The notes below the pieces were generated by a model. The model was given only the letters and a program-made list of their open reading frames with translations, had not been told where the DNA came from and did no database searches. Position numbers and translations under genes: made by a program. Of a DNA stretch of 36,606 nt, positions 27,233 to 36,440 are shown piece after piece. The DNA comes from Gallionellaceae bacterium (lineage in GTDB: Bacteria; Pseudomonadota; Gammaproteobacteria; Burkholderiales; Gallionellaceae). The first letter of the stretch is position 1, and every line of letters begins with the position of its first letter. The stretch lies in assembly GCA_030834965.1 (NCBI GenBank), contig JAUQWW010000013.1, positions 1 through 36,606 on the forward strand. The letters run 5' to 3'.

Positions 27233-27675
27233 AATGTGAATCCCTCCAGCTCGGGCGGCAAATTGCCGTCAGTGAAGCCGGCCATCTTCTCGTGCTGCGC
27301 CTGCCAGCGCGCCTCGTCCCACACCTCGCACTTATTGCCCTGGCCCACCAGCATCACGCGCTTATCGAGCACGGCATAACTACGCAAGGTGGGAGAAATC
27401 AGCACTCGGCCCGCGGCATCCATCACCACATCTTCCGCATGCCCGACAAGAAAGCGCTGCAACGCGCGAATGCGCGGATTGAAAGCCGAGAGTTGCATCA
27501 GCTTCTCGCGGATCGGTTGCCATTCGGGTTGGGGATAAAGCAACAGGCAGCCGTCCGCATCGGCAGTCAGCACCAGCTGACCGCCGCAATGCGCAAGCAG
27601 CATGTCGCGATACCGCGCCGGTATCGCGAGCCTGCCCTTGCTATCCAGATTGAGTTGCGCCGCTCCCTGAAACAT
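27229..27675 (-). CDS. mraZ: Transcriptional regulator MraZ
   Basis: MraZ is the AbrB-fold regulator of the dcw cluster, usually acting as a repressor of its own promoter. The 148-residue protein has the tandem MraZ repeats, each with a Dx3R-type motif: [15 protein letters not shown] near the N-terminus and [17 protein letters not shown] in the second half. [15 protein letters not shown] is the typical start. The ribosome site is weak (AGGG, about 8 nt before the ATG). Immediately upstream are four 10-bp-spaced pentamers that fit its known operator, so autoregulation is very likely. Confidence 0.98.
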   Translation of the reverse strand: MFQGAAQLNLDSKGRLAIPARYRDMLLAHCGGQLVLTADADGCLLLYPQPEWQPIREKLMQLSAFNPRIRALQRFLVGHAEDVVMDAAGRVLISPTLRSYAVLDKRVMLVGQGNKCEVWDEARWQAQHEKMAGFTDGNLPPELEGFTL

Positions 27676-27696
27676 TATTCAACCCTGAGCCGTTTT

Positions 27697-27758
27697 CCCA
27701 CTAAAACCCACTTTTTACCACTTCGGCCCACTATATTGAAAAATATGCACTTGGTCAA
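27697..27758 (-). promoter_or_regulatory. Promoter of the dcw cluster with MraZ operator boxes
   Basis: On the minus strand, TTGACC (27753-27758) and TATAGT (27730-27735) are separated by exactly 17 bp, a strong sigma-70 promoter; transcription should begin near 27723. Four boxes follow at strict 10-bp spacing: GTGGG (27727-27731), GTGGT (27717-27721), GTGGG (27707-27711) and GTGGG (27697-27701). This matches the tandem TGGG-type MraZ box array described in other bacteria. The first box overlaps the -10 hexamer and the others cover the start site and leader, so bound MraZ would block RNA polymerase. Confidence 0.9.
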
Positions 27759-28065
27759 GCGACAAAACGGTTTTTTTCTTTGTGCGACAAGTAGTTAGCT
27801 CAGAAAGTTAATGCCATGCAAATTTCTTTAATAAAGAATGGATTGCACAAACAAGCTCAAGTTGCTTGTGATGAGTGGGTGGGATATTTGGGGTATTGCT
27901 AAGCGGGGAGGGTGCGCGTTTTAGAGGCGGCAAATAAAATCGATCGCGCGACACCTCCCCTTGTTATGCAAGGTAACGCGGCATGTTTGTTCCAAAAGAT
28001 GTGAAGCTGAAATCATCTGGCTGCAGGTGCAGCAGATCACACATCAATATTGACCCGCCGAAAAA
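27759..28065. other. Intergenic region between the dcw promoter and rnpB
   Basis: I see no gene in these 307 bp. They hold a long imperfect hairpin (GGGGAGG at 27905-27911 with CCTCCCC at 27954-27960, plus an inner GCGCG/CGCGC pair). There is also a bulged hairpin at 28015-28037 (ATCT-G-GCTGC, AGGT loop, GCAGC-AGAT) and a 6-bp ACAAGC/GCTTGT pair at 27851-27869. Neither large hairpin is followed by a T-run. They could be processing or termination structures downstream of rnpB, or part of a small RNA. Confidence 0.4.
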
Positions 28066-28427
28066 AGGTGAAGCTGGCCGATAAGCCGGGTTCTGTCGTG
28101 GACAGTCATTCCTCTAGGCGTTTCGTTACCTTACGCTCAAGCAACCTACCCGCAGACGACGCGAGCAACGTCATGGCCTGCTTATTTGGTCTTGCTCCGG
28201 ATGGGGTTTACCCTGCCACTGATGTTGCCACCAGCGCGGTGAGCTCTTACCTCGCCATTTCAACCTTACCGTTTCCCCCTCGTAGTTCCAGGGGGAACTT
28301 GGGCGGTATATTTTCTGTGGCACTTTCCATCACCTCACGGTGTCCGGCCATTAACCGGCATCCTGCTCTGTGGAGCCCGGACTTTCCTCCCCGCACTTGC
28401 GTGCGCGGCGACTGTCTAGCCAGCTTC
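28066..28427 (-). ncRNA. rnpB: RNase P RNA, bacterial type A
   Basis: This is the catalytic RNA that trims the 5' leader of tRNA precursors. The RNA reads 5' GAAGCTGGC..., which pairs with ...CCAGCTTC near the 3' end to form P1. The universally conserved GAGGAAAGTCCGGGCTCC lies near the 5' end, ACAGAACCCGGCTTAT near the 3' end, and the CGTGAGGTGATGG and GGTAAACCCC segments sit between them. The length of about 360 nt is normal for type A. The 3' end CACC runs into a T6 tract (28061-28066), consistent with termination there. A TAAACT at about 28436-28441 could be the -10 box; no good -35 was found. It lies 41 bp downstream of ppx on the same strand. Ends are accurate to a few bases. Confidence 0.97.
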
Positions 28428-28468
28428 GGGACGGAGTTTAACACGCCATGAAACGACAAACCTCGATG

Positions 28469-29947
28469 CTAACCCTCAACGATCTGCAAGTTCACCCCCA
28501 ATTCTTTCCACTGCTTCGCTTCTTCTTGCAAGGCGGTGTCGGTGAGCGGATTCTGCGCCAGCCAGCCGGGTGCAAGCATCAAATGAAACTTGGTGCCGCT
28601 GAAGCGTCCTTGCATGGGAGGCAATGTGACATCGCTGCGATTGCGGTAGAACAGTGCGGCGAGCCGCAGCGCCATGATCAGTGCAATGTCTTCCTCCATG
28701 CTGACAAGGCTGCGCACCTTGTCCAGCTTACCGCGGTGTGCCAGCGTCAGCAGGCTCAGGCGGCCTTGCTCCTTTTTGGAGAAGCCGGGCATGTCGGCAT
28801 TGGCGAGGATGTAGGCGGTGTGCTTGTGGTAGCCGTTGTGCGCAACGCTGATGCCGATTTCGTGCATGTCCGCCGCCCAGCCCAGCAGGCGCAGCGCTTC
28901 CTCATGCGTTTGTCCATCCAGAAATTGTCGGGCCAATACGTTGGCGAGCTGCGCCACGCGTTCGGCCTGACGCATGTCCACATGGTAGCGGCGCATGAAT
29001 TGTTTGGCGGTGGCATCGCGCATGTCGTGATGATGAAAGCGGCCGAGCAGGTCGTACAGCACGCCCTCGCGCAGGGCGCCCAGCGCGGGCTGCATCTGCT
29101 CGATGCCAAGCTCGCAGAACGCGGCGTACATGATGGCAAAACCGCCGGGGAGCACCGGAATGCGGTCAGGTTTCAGGCCTTGCAGGGTAAGATTGCGCAC
29201 ATCGCCCGCGCTGAGCATGTATGCGCGCAATTGCTCCAGCGCCTCTCGTGTAATGCCGCCGCTGCTGTAGCCGTTCTGTTCGAGGATGTCGCATAGCACA
29301 CGCGCACTGCCGGATGAACCAAGCGCAACAGCCCAGTGCCCGCGCGAAAATTCCGTCACAATAGTTTGCAGTTCATTGCGCGCGGCAAATTCAGCTTGCT
29401 TGAGGTTAGTCTTGTTGATTTTACCGTCCGGGAAATAACGCAGGCTGTAGCTGACACAGCCCATGTACAGGCTTTCCAGCTTGATGGGGTCGAGGCTGTG
29501 GCCGATGATGAATTCGGTGGAGCCGCCGCCGATGTCCATCACCAGGCGCGTGCCATCCGACTGCGGCAGGCCATGTGCAACACCGAGATAGATGAGGCGC
29601 GCTTCTTCATGACCGGAGATTACTTCGATCGGAAAGCCGAGCTCGGCCTCGGCCTGTTGCAGAAATTCGCCGGCGTTCCTGGCCACACGAAAGGAATTGG
29701 TGCCCACCGCTCGCACCGCCTCGTGCGGCAGGTCGCGCAATCGTTCGCCGAAGCGCTGCAAACAGGCCAGCGCGCGCTGCTGCGCAGCCTTGTCCAGCTG
29801 TTTGTCTTCAGTCAGCCCGGCGGCGAGTCGAACCGGCTCGCGCAGGCTGTCCAGCATATACAGCTGGTCATTTTCTACCCGCGCAACTTGCAGGCGGAAG
29901 CTATTGGAGCCGAGATCAACTGCCGCGAGGATGGGTTGTTGTTGCAC
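28469..29947 (-). CDS. ppx: Exopolyphosphatase, Ppx/GppA family
   Basis: Ppx releases phosphate from the ends of polyphosphate chains. The 492-residue ASKHA-fold protein has the N-terminal VDLGSNSFRLQVAR, the catalytic-region VISGHEEARLIYLGV, phosphate-binding LVMDIGGGSTEFI and LGSSGSARV. A C-terminal helical HD-like domain follows (MHEIGISVAHNGYHKHTAYILANADMPGF). The start codon is GTG at 29947 (QQQPILAAVDLGSN). It is downstream of phoU on the same strand, and that pairing supports polyphosphate/phosphate homeostasis over a GppA stringent-response role, although family members can do both. Confidence 0.95.
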   Translation of the reverse strand: MQQQPILAAVDLGSNSFRLQVARVENDQLYMLDSLREPVRLAAGLTEDKQLDKAAQQRALACLQRFGERLRDLPHEAVRAVGTNSFRVARNAGEFLQQAEAELGFPIEVISGHEEARLIYLGVAHGLPQSDGTRLVMDIGGGSTEFIIGHSLDPIKLESLYMGCVSYSLRYFPDGKINKTNLKQAEFAARNELQTIVTEFSRGHWAVALGSSGSARVLCDILEQNGYSSGGITREALEQLRAYMLSAGDVRNLTLQGLKPDRIPVLPGGFAIMYAAFCELGIEQMQPALGALREGVLYDLLGRFHHHDMRDATAKQFMRRYHVDMRQAERVAQLANVLARQFLDGQTHEEALRLLGWAADMHEIGISVAHNGYHKHTAYILANADMPGFSKKEQGRLSLLTLAHRGKLDKVRSLVSMEEDIALIMALRLAALFYRNRSDVTLPPMQGRFSGTKFHLMLAPGWLAQNPLTDTALQEEAKQWKELGVNLQIVEG

Positions 29948-29969
29948 GGCAAATTATCCAGACAGGTAA

Positions 29970-30013
29970 GGTGCGCCACGCGCACCAATGGCCAGAGTGC
30001 AGGCGCACCCTAC
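29970..30013. repeat. Palindromic repeat between phoU and ppx
   Basis: GGTGCGC (29970-29976) and GCGCACC (29980-29986) form a perfect 7-bp stem with a CAC loop. GCGCACCCTAC recurs at 30003-30013. On the minus strand this reads GTAGGGTGCGC...GGTGCGC...GCGCACC, the style of a dispersed repeat common in proteobacteria. It occupies most of the 70-bp phoU-ppx gap and could modulate read-through into ppx. Confidence 0.6.
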
Positions 30014-30017
30014 AAAA

Positions 30018-30728
30018 TCACTCCTCCAATACTTCGCGCTCGATCTCTTCCACGGTGACATGGCGCACATCACGCCCCTTGACCATGTACACCACGTATT
30101 CGGACATGTTTTTGGCGTGGTCGCCGATGCGCTCAATCGCTTTCGCGACGAACAGTATTTCCAGCGAGGTAGAAATGGTGCGCGGGTCTTCCATCATGAA
30201 GGTGATGAGGTAGCGCATGATGGCGCGAAATTCCTCATCTACTTTTTCATCCTGCCGCACCACCTGCGCCGCAGTCGCCAGATCGAGGCGTGCAAAGGCG
30301 TCCAGCGACTTGCGCAGCATTTCCAGCGCCAGTTCGGCGGCATGCTTGATCTCGGTGTATCGGGGCAGAAACAGGCGCTCCTTCTGCGACAGCAGCTTGG
30401 CCATGCGCGCGATCTTTTCCGCCTCGTCGCCGATGCGCTCGAGGTCGGTAATGGTCTTGATCACGGTCATCACCATCCGCAGGTCGCCTGCGGCCGGCTG
30501 ACGACGCGCAATAATCTGGTTGCAGCTCTCGTCTATTTCCACCTCCATCGCGTTGACGCGATGGTCATCGGAGATAACGCGGTTCATCAGCGCCACATCG
30601 CCGCCGACCAGTGCCTCGACCGCGAGTTGGATCTGGTTCTCCACCAGCCCGCCCATCTGCAACACGCGCGCGCGCACCGCTTCGAGTTCGGCGTCAAACT
30701 GTTTTGAAGTATGTTCGCTACTGCCCAT
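30018..30728 (-). CDS. phoU: Phosphate signalling protein PhoU
   Basis: PhoU is a metal-binding peripheral protein that links the Pst phosphate transporter with the PhoR kinase and limits phosphate uptake. The 236-residue protein is two tandem three-helix bundles, with E/DxxxD-type metal motifs visible in each half (AMEVEIDESCNQI and the TDLERIGDEAEKIARM / KAIERIGDHAKNMSEYVVY pair). AAGGAA lies about 9 nt before the ATG. No pst or phoBR genes are in the window, so here phoU is separated from the transporter operon, and ppx is its downstream partner. Confidence 0.97.
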   Translation of the reverse strand: MGSSEHTSKQFDAELEAVRARVLQMGGLVENQIQLAVEALVGGDVALMNRVISDDHRVNAMEVEIDESCNQIIARRQPAAGDLRMVMTVIKTITDLERIGDEAEKIARMAKLLSQKERLFLPRYTEIKHAAELALEMLRKSLDAFARLDLATAAQVVRQDEKVDEEFRAIMRYLITFMMEDPRTISTSLEILFVAKAIERIGDHAKNMSEYVVYMVKGRDVRHVTVEEIEREVLEE

Positions 30729-30792
30729 ATAACAATTCCTTTAATAATTTGGATTTACATGCAGGCCATGCTACCTGCGCACCGTGACAGTT

Positions 30793-31461
30793 TTATGACG
30801 CTGTAATGGTCTGCACCCCATCAGGCGTACCGAGCAACAGCACATCGGCGGGGCGACGCGCAAACAGGCCGTTGGTAACCACGCCCGTAATGTCATTCAA
30901 CGTATCTTCCAGCTCCACCGGGTTCATAATTTTCAGGCCATGCACATCCAGAATGATGTTGCCGTTATCGGTGGTAAATCCTTCGCGCAGCTTGGGCTGG
31001 CCGCCCAGCGCCACAAGCTGGCGCGCCACATAACTGCGCGCCATGGGTATGACCTCGATCGGCAGCGGAAAGTTGCCAAGCACATCCACCAGTTTGCTGG
31101 CATCGCACACGCAGACAAATTTCTTGCTTGCCGCCGCGACGATTTTTTCACGCGTCAGCGCACCGCCGCCGCCCTTGATCATGTGCAGGTGGCGCGTGAT
31201 CTCGTCCGCACCATCCACATACACCGGCAGCGTACCTGCGTCGTTCAGCGACACAACCTCGATGCCGTGCCCCTGCAGGCGCTTCGCGGACGCCTCGGAG
31301 CTGGCCACCGCAGCCTGTATCCTGTGCTTGATCCTGCCGAGCTCGTCTATGAAAAAATTGGCTGTGGAGCCCGTGCCTACTCCGACGATGCAATCTGCCG
31401 GAACATGCGTTATCGCCGCTTGGGCGACCGCGCGCTTCATATCATCTTGTGTCATGCTCAT
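30793..31461 (-). CDS. rpiA: Ribose-5-phosphate isomerase A
   Basis: RpiA interconverts ribose 5-phosphate and ribulose 5-phosphate in the pentose phosphate pathway. The 222-residue protein is full length with the substrate loop [25 protein letters not shown] (catalytic Asp), [14 protein letters not shown] (catalytic Glu/Lys region) and [10 protein letters not shown]. The ATG at 31461 is used here; an ATG two codons later (MTQDDMKRA) is equally possible. It is divergent from ilvA with 139 bp between starts. A 64-bp gap separates it from phoU downstream. Confidence 0.97.
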   Translation of the reverse strand: MSMTQDDMKRAVAQAAITHVPADCIVGVGTGSTANFFIDELGRIKHRIQAAVASSEASAKRLQGHGIEVVSLNDAGTLPVYVDGADEITRHLHMIKGGGGALTREKIVAAASKKFVCVCDASKLVDVLGNFPLPIEVIPMARSYVARQLVALGGQPKLREGFTTDNGNIILDVHGLKIMNPVELEDTLNDITGVVTNGLFARRPADVLLLGTPDGVQTITAS

Positions 31462-31600
31462 AATCGTCTCAATTCGGCAACAATATTGTTTTCATGGCCC
31501 AGATTATTGCAGGAATCGGGGGTTTTAGAAATAGAAACCCTTTCGGCTTGCCCGCAAATCCTGCTAATCTTGCGCCCAATAATTTTTTATCAGACCCGCC

Positions 31601-33109
31601 ATGCAAAGTTATTTGAAGCGCATCCTCACCGCTCGCGTCTATGACGTGGCCATCGAAAGCCCGCTGGAGGCCGCGCCCAATCTTTCTGCGCGCATCGATA
31701 ACACCATCCTGTTGAAGCGCGAAGACATGCAGCCGGTGTTCTCGTTCAAGCTGCGCGGCGCCTATAACAAGATGGCGCAGCTCACCGCAGGGCAGCTCAA
31801 GCGCGGCGTCATTGCCGCATCGGCGGGCAACCATGCGCAAGGCGTGGCGCTCTCGGCGCAGAAGCTGGGCTGCAAGGCCATCATCGTGATGCCTGCCACC
31901 ACGCCGCAGATCAAGCTGCAAGCAGTCGCCAGCCGCGGTGCAAAGGTGGTGCTGCACGGCGATTCCTATTCCGATGCCTATGCGCACGCCCTGGCGCTGG
32001 AGAAGAAACATAAACTGACTTTTGTGCACCCTTACGATGATCCCGATGTGATCGCCGGACAGGGCACCATCGCCGTGGAAATCCTGCGCCAGCATAACCA
32101 GCCGATCCACGCGATTTTCTGCGCCATCGGCGGTGGCGGCCTGATCTCCGGCGTGGCTGCCTACGTCAAGCAGGTGCGGCCGGACATCAAGATCATCGGC
32201 GTGCAGCCGGTCGATTCCGATGCCATGTACCAGTCGCTGAAAACCAAGCGCCGCGCCACGCTGGAACATGTCGGCCTGTTCGCCGACGGCGTAGCGGTGA
32301 AGCAGGTCGGACAGGAGACTTTCCGCCTGTGCCGCGAGCTGGTGGACGAAGTCATCCTGGTGGACACCGACGCCACCTGCGCGGCGATCAAGGACGTGTT
32401 CGAGGACACCCGCTCCATTCTGGAACCAGCCGGGGCGCTGGCCATCGCCGGCGCCAAGCTGTATGCGGCACGCGAAAAGCTCAAGGGCAAGACGCTGGTC
32501 GCAGTCGCCAGCGGTGCCAACATGAACTTCGACCGCCTGCGCTTTGTCGCCGAACGCGCCGAAATCGGCGAAAAGCGCGAGGCCATCCTGGCCGTGACCA
32601 TCCCGGAAACGCCCGGCAGTTTCCGCAAATTCTGTGCGCTGCTCGGCCAGCGCAACATTACCGAGTTCAACTACCGTTACGCCGATCCGAAAGAAGCGCG
32701 GGTGTTCGTCGGGATACAAGTAAAAGATCAGTCCGAGACAGACAAACTGGTCGCTGCGCTGGGGAAGCACAAGCTGCACACGCAGAATTTCACCGACAAC
32801 GAAATGGCCAAACTGCATGTGCGCCATCTGGTCGGCGGACACGCCCCTGGGGTAAAGGACGAAATCATGTTCCGCTTCGAGTTCCCGGAACGCCCCGGCG
32901 CACTGATGAATTTCCTCAATAGCATGAACCACAGCTGGAACATCAGCCTGTTCCACTACCGTAACCACGGCGCGGATTACGGACGCGTGCTGGTCGGCAT
33001 GCAAGTGCCGCACCACGACAAGAAGGCGCTGCACACCTTCCTCGACAAGCTCGGCTACCGCTACTGGGACGAGAGCAACAATCCGGCCTACCGTTTATTC
33101 CTTGGCTAA
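31601..33109 (+). CDS. ilvA: Threonine ammonia-lyase (biosynthetic)
   Basis: IlvA deaminates threonine to 2-oxobutanoate, the first step of isoleucine synthesis. The 502-residue protein has the PLP lysine K50 in SFKLRGAYNK, AASAGNHAQGVAL, the phosphate-binding GGGGLISG, and the C-terminal SGANMNFDRLRFVAER. Two ACT-like regulatory domains follow (about 330-500: REAILAVTIPETPGSFRKF and EIMFRFEFPERPGALMNFL), so feedback inhibition by isoleucine is expected. The ribosome site before the ATG is weak. The 139-bp divergent gap with rpiA contains a GGGTTT/AAACCC hairpin (31520-31540), but I could not fix a promoter in it. Confidence 0.98.
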   Translation: MQSYLKRILTARVYDVAIESPLEAAPNLSARIDNTILLKREDMQPVFSFKLRGAYNKMAQLTAGQLKRGVIAASAGNHAQGVALSAQKLGCKAIIVMPATTPQIKLQAVASRGAKVVLHGDSYSDAYAHALALEKKHKLTFVHPYDDPDVIAGQGTIAVEILRQHNQPIHAIFCAIGGGGLISGVAAYVKQVRPDIKIIGVQPVDSDAMYQSLKTKRRATLEHVGLFADGVAVKQVGQETFRLCRELVDEVILVDTDATCAAIKDVFEDTRSILEPAGALAIAGAKLYAAREKLKGKTLVAVASGANMNFDRLRFVAERAEIGEKREAILAVTIPETPGSFRKFCALLGQRNITEFNYRYADPKEARVFVGIQVKDQSETDKLVAALGKHKLHTQNFTDNEMAKLHVRHLVGGHAPGVKDEIMFRFEFPERPGALMNFLNSMNHSWNISLFHYRNHGADYGRVLVGMQVPHHDKKALHTFLDKLGYRYWDESNNPAYRLFLG

Positions 33110-33143
33110 CACCCCGGACAATACGGCAGCCTCTCTGCAGGCT

Positions 33144-33725
33144 ATGAAGCAGGCTATCAGACAACGTATAATTGCCGCCCGCCTGCAGATGGCGGAGCAG
33201 GAACGGGCGCGCCTGGGCCGCGCCATTGCGGCGCGCATCGCCGGCCTGGAATCCTTCCGCACGGCCGGTACGGTGCTGGCTTACCTGAACTTCGGCGCGG
33301 AATTTGCCGCCGAAGGGTTAGTGCAGCAGGCCTTGCAGCACGGCAAGCAAGTGCTGCTGCCCAAGGTAAACCGCGCCACGAATGAACTGGATGTGTATCG
33401 CGTGGCAGACTTGCAGCATGACGTGGCGCCCGGGCTATGGGATATCCGCGAGCCGCTGGCGGAACGTTGCGCCAGGGTGGGCGCGCTGGACGCAGTGGAT
33501 TTCATTCTGCTGCCGGGTGTGGCGTTTGGACGCGACGGCGCGCGTCTGGGATACGGCGGCGGCTTCTACGACAAGCTGCTGGCGCGCCTGAAACATGATC
33601 CGGTTCTGGTCGCCGGTGCATACGCGATGCAGATCGTTGAGGGCATTCCGCAGGAAGCCACCGACCGCAAGGTGGAATGGCTGGTGACTGAAAACGAGAC
33701 GATACATTGTGCTGCCGCAGGCTGA
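33144..33725 (+). CDS. 5-formyltetrahydrofolate cyclo-ligase
   Basis: This enzyme uses ATP to convert 5-formyl-THF to 5,10-methenyl-THF. The protein matches the family: N-terminal KQAIRQRIIAARLQM, VLAYLNFGAEF, VLLPKVN, and the signature LLPGVAFGRDGARLGYGGGFYDKLLARL. I chose the ATG at 33144 (193 residues) because family homology begins there. A TTG at 33102 would add 14 residues and overlap ilvA by 8 nt, but no ribosome site precedes it. In E. coli the neighbouring ygfA/fau follows the 6S RNA gene ssrS; I see no such RNA here because the gene directly follows ilvA. Confidence 0.94.
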   Translation: MKQAIRQRIIAARLQMAEQERARLGRAIAARIAGLESFRTAGTVLAYLNFGAEFAAEGLVQQALQHGKQVLLPKVNRATNELDVYRVADLQHDVAPGLWDIREPLAERCARVGALDAVDFILLPGVAFGRDGARLGYGGGFYDKLLARLKHDPVLVAGAYAMQIVEGIPQEATDRKVEWLVTENETIHCAAAG

Positions 33726-33764
33726 TACAAGCGCACAAAATTACGACGAAAGAAAGTGGAGATA

Positions 33765-36422
33765 ATGGCGAACGTACCTGATTACGACCCGCAAGAAACC
33801 CAGGAATGGCTGGACGCGCTCAGCTCGGTGCTGGAGAACGAAGGCACGGAGCGCGCCCATTACCTGATCAGCCAGCTGATCGACAAGGCGCGCCTGGCCG
33901 GCACCGACCTGCCCTTCAGCGCGACCACGCCCTACCTGAACACCATTCCGCTCGACAAGGAACAGCGCTCCAGCGGCAACCCTGACCTGGAGCACCGCAT
34001 CCGCGCATTGACGCGCTGGAACGCGATGGCACTGGTGATGAACGCCAACCGCGAATCTTCCGAGCTGGGCGGGCACATCGCCAGCTTCGCCTCGGCGGCC
34101 ACGCTGTATGACGTGGGCTTCAATCACTTCTTCCACGGCGTGACGGAAAATCACGGCGGCGATCTGGTGTACTTCCAGGGGCATTCTTCACCCGGCATGT
34201 ATGCGCGCGCCTTCCTGGAAGGCCGCATCAGCGAAGAGCAGATGTACAAGTTCCGTCAGGAAGTGGACGGCAATGGGTTGTCTTCCTACCCACACCCTTG
34301 GCTGATGCCGGACTTCTGGCAGTTCCCCACGGTATCCATGGGTCTCGGCCCGCTGATGGCGATTTACCAGGCGCGCTTCATGCGTTACCTGCAGCATCGC
34401 GGCATCGCCGAAACCAACGGGCGCAAGGTATGGGCCTTCCTCGGCGACGGCGAAACCGACGAACCGGAATCGCTGGGTGCGATTTCGATGGCGGGGCGCG
34501 AGAAGCTCGACAACCTGATCTTCGTCGTCAACTGCAACCTGCAACGCCTGGACGGACCGGTGCGCGGCAACGGCAAGATCATCCAGGAACTGGAAGGCGT
34601 GTTCCGCGGCGCGGGCTGGCACGTAATCAAGGTGGTGTGGGGCGGCCGATGGGATCGACTGCTCGCCAAGGACAGGAGTGGCCTGCTGCTGAAGCGCATG
34701 GAAGAGGTGGTGGACGGCGAATACCAGACCTACAAATCCAAGGATGGCGCTTACGTGCGCCAGCATTTCTTCGGCAAGTACCCTGAACTGCTGGAACTGG
34801 TCGCGGACATGTCGGACGACGAAATCTGGCACTTGGACCGCGGCGGCCATGACCCGCGCAAAGTGTTCGCGGCCTACGCCGCGGCGATGCAACACGGCGG
34901 CCAGCCGACGGTAATCTTGGCCAAGACAGTGAAGGGTTACGGCATGGGCGCCTCCGGTGAGGCGCAGAACCCGACTCACCAGCAGAAGAACATGGATGAG
35001 GACTCGCTGCGCAAATTCCGTGACCGCTTCAACATCCCCGTTTCCGACGATCAACTGGCGCAGCTGCCATTCTGCCGCCCTGCCGAGGATAGCCTGGAGG
35101 CGAAATACCTGCGCGAGCGCGGCCAGCAGATGGGCACCGTCCCGGCGCGCAAGCCCGTCGCCAAGCCACTGCAGGTACCGGGGCTGGACGCCTTCGAGGT
35201 CTTGCTGAAAGGCACGGAGGACCGCGAAATTTCCACCACCATGGCATTCGTGCGCCTGCTCGGCATCCTGGTAAAGGACAAGAATATCGGCAAGCAGGTG
35301 GTGCCCATCGTGCCGGACGAGTCGCGCACGTTTGGCATGGAAGGCATGTTCCGCCAGCTCGGCATCTTCTCTCAGGTGGGCCAGCTCTATACTCCGCAGG
35401 ATGCCGACCAGCTGATGTTCTACAAGGAAGACAAGACCGGCCAGATCCTGCAGGAAGGCATCAACGAAGCGGGCGGCATGGCCGACTGGATCGCTGCCGC
35501 CACTTCCTATGCCAACCACGGCGTGGCGATGGTGCCGTTCTACATTTACTACTCGATGTTCGGCTTCCAGCGCGTCGGCGACCTGGCCTGGGCTGCGGGC
35601 GACATGCGTGCGCGCGGCTTCCTGGTCGGCGGCACTGCCGGACGCACCACACTGAACGGCGAAGGCTTGCAGCATCAGGATGGACATAGCCATCTGCAGG
35701 CGGCCTTCATCCCCAATTGCGTGTCCTACGACCCGACCTTTGCCTATGAGGTGGCGGTGATCGTGCAGGACGGCATGCGCCGCATGTACCAGGAGCAGGA
35801 AAGCGTGTTCTATTACCTCACCGTGATGAACGAAAACTACGCCCATCCTGCCATGCCGAAAGGTGCGGAAGAAGGCATCATCAAGGGCATGTATCTGCTC
35901 AGCGAAGGCAAGGCCAAAGCCAAGGCGCCCAAGGTACAACTACTGGGCAGCGGCACCATCCTGCGCGAAGTCATCGCCGCCGGCGAGTTGCTGGAGAAGG
36001 ATTTCGGCGTAGCAGCCGATGTGTGGAGCGTGACCAGTTTCAACGAGCTGCGCCGCGAAGGGCTGGACACGGAACGCTGGAACATGCTGCACCCGGAAGC
36101 GAAAGTCCGCGTCAGCTACGTCGAGCAATGCCTGGGCAAACGCAACGGCCCGGTGATTGCCGCGACCGATTACATCAAGAGCTATGCCGACCAGATCCGC
36201 GCCTTCCTGCCCAAGCGCTTCAAGGTGCTGGGCACGGACGGCTTTGGCCGCTCCGACACGCGCAAGAAGCTGCGCCATTTCTTCGAAGTGGATCGCTACT
36301 ACGTTGCGCTTGCCGCGCTGAAGGCGCTGGCCGATGAGGGCGCGATACCGGCAAGCGAAATCAGCCGCGCGCTCAAGCTGTACCAGCTCGACCCCGACAA
36401 ACCCAACCCGACCACCGTTTAA
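33765..36422 (+). CDS. aceE: Pyruvate dehydrogenase E1 component, homodimeric type
   Basis: AceE decarboxylates pyruvate with thiamine diphosphate and passes the acetyl group to the lipoyl E2. The 885-residue length fits the homodimeric enterobacterial/betaproteobacterial type. The N-terminal ETQEWLDALSSVLENEG is typical. The TPP-binding motif is GDGETDEPESLGAISMAGREKLDN with VVNCNLQRLDGPVRGN, and the later pyrimidine domain shows FYIYYSMFGFQRVGDLAWAAGDM and LNGEGLQHQDGHSH. I start at the ATG 33765, preceded by GTGGAG; a GTG three codons earlier is less likely. aceF starts 18 nt after the stop, so the two form an operon. No pdhR is seen upstream. Confidence 0.98.
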   Translation: MANVPDYDPQETQEWLDALSSVLENEGTERAHYLISQLIDKARLAGTDLPFSATTPYLNTIPLDKEQRSSGNPDLEHRIRALTRWNAMALVMNANRESSELGGHIASFASAATLYDVGFNHFFHGVTENHGGDLVYFQGHSSPGMYARAFLEGRISEEQMYKFRQEVDGNGLSSYPHPWLMPDFWQFPTVSMGLGPLMAIYQARFMRYLQHRGIAETNGRKVWAFLGDGETDEPESLGAISMAGREKLDNLIFVVNCNLQRLDGPVRGNGKIIQELEGVFRGAGWHVIKVVWGGRWDRLLAKDRSGLLLKRMEEVVDGEYQTYKSKDGAYVRQHFFGKYPELLELVADMSDDEIWHLDRGGHDPRKVFAAYAAAMQHGGQPTVILAKTVKGYGMGASGEAQNPTHQQKNMDEDSLRKFRDRFNIPVSDDQLAQLPFCRPAEDSLEAKYLRERGQQMGTVPARKPVAKPLQVPGLDAFEVLLKGTEDREISTTMAFVRLLGILVKDKNIGKQVVPIVPDESRTFGMEGMFRQLGIFSQVGQLYTPQDADQLMFYKEDKTGQILQEGINEAGGMADWIAAATSYANHGVAMVPFYIYYSMFGFQRVGDLAWAAGDMRARGFLVGGTAGRTTLNGEGLQHQDGHSHLQAAFIPNCVSYDPTFAYEVAVIVQDGMRRMYQEQESVFYYLTVMNENYAHPAMPKGAEEGIIKGMYLLSEGKAKAKAPKVQLLGSGTILREVIAAGELLEKDFGVAADVWSVTSFNELRREGLDTERWNMLHPEAKVRVSYVEQCLGKRNGPVIAATDYIKSYADQIRAFLPKRFKVLGTDGFGRSDTRKKLRHFFEVDRYYVALAALKALADEGAIPASEISRALKLYQLDPDKPNPTTV

Positions 36423-36440
36423 GCGGGCAGGAGGAATAGC

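Noticed and set aside
30729-30792. Possible Pho box upstream of phoU (CTGTCAC at about 30784-30790)
   Set aside because: Only one half-site is present; a second CTGTCAT-like half at the right spacing is missing.
31469-33034. 521-codon open frame on the minus strand
   Set aside because: Antisense to ilvA, whose motifs and reading frame are complete; the product has no known domain.
34188-35939. 583-codon open frame on the minus strand
   Set aside because: Antisense to aceE; a codon-bias shadow with no recognisable domains.
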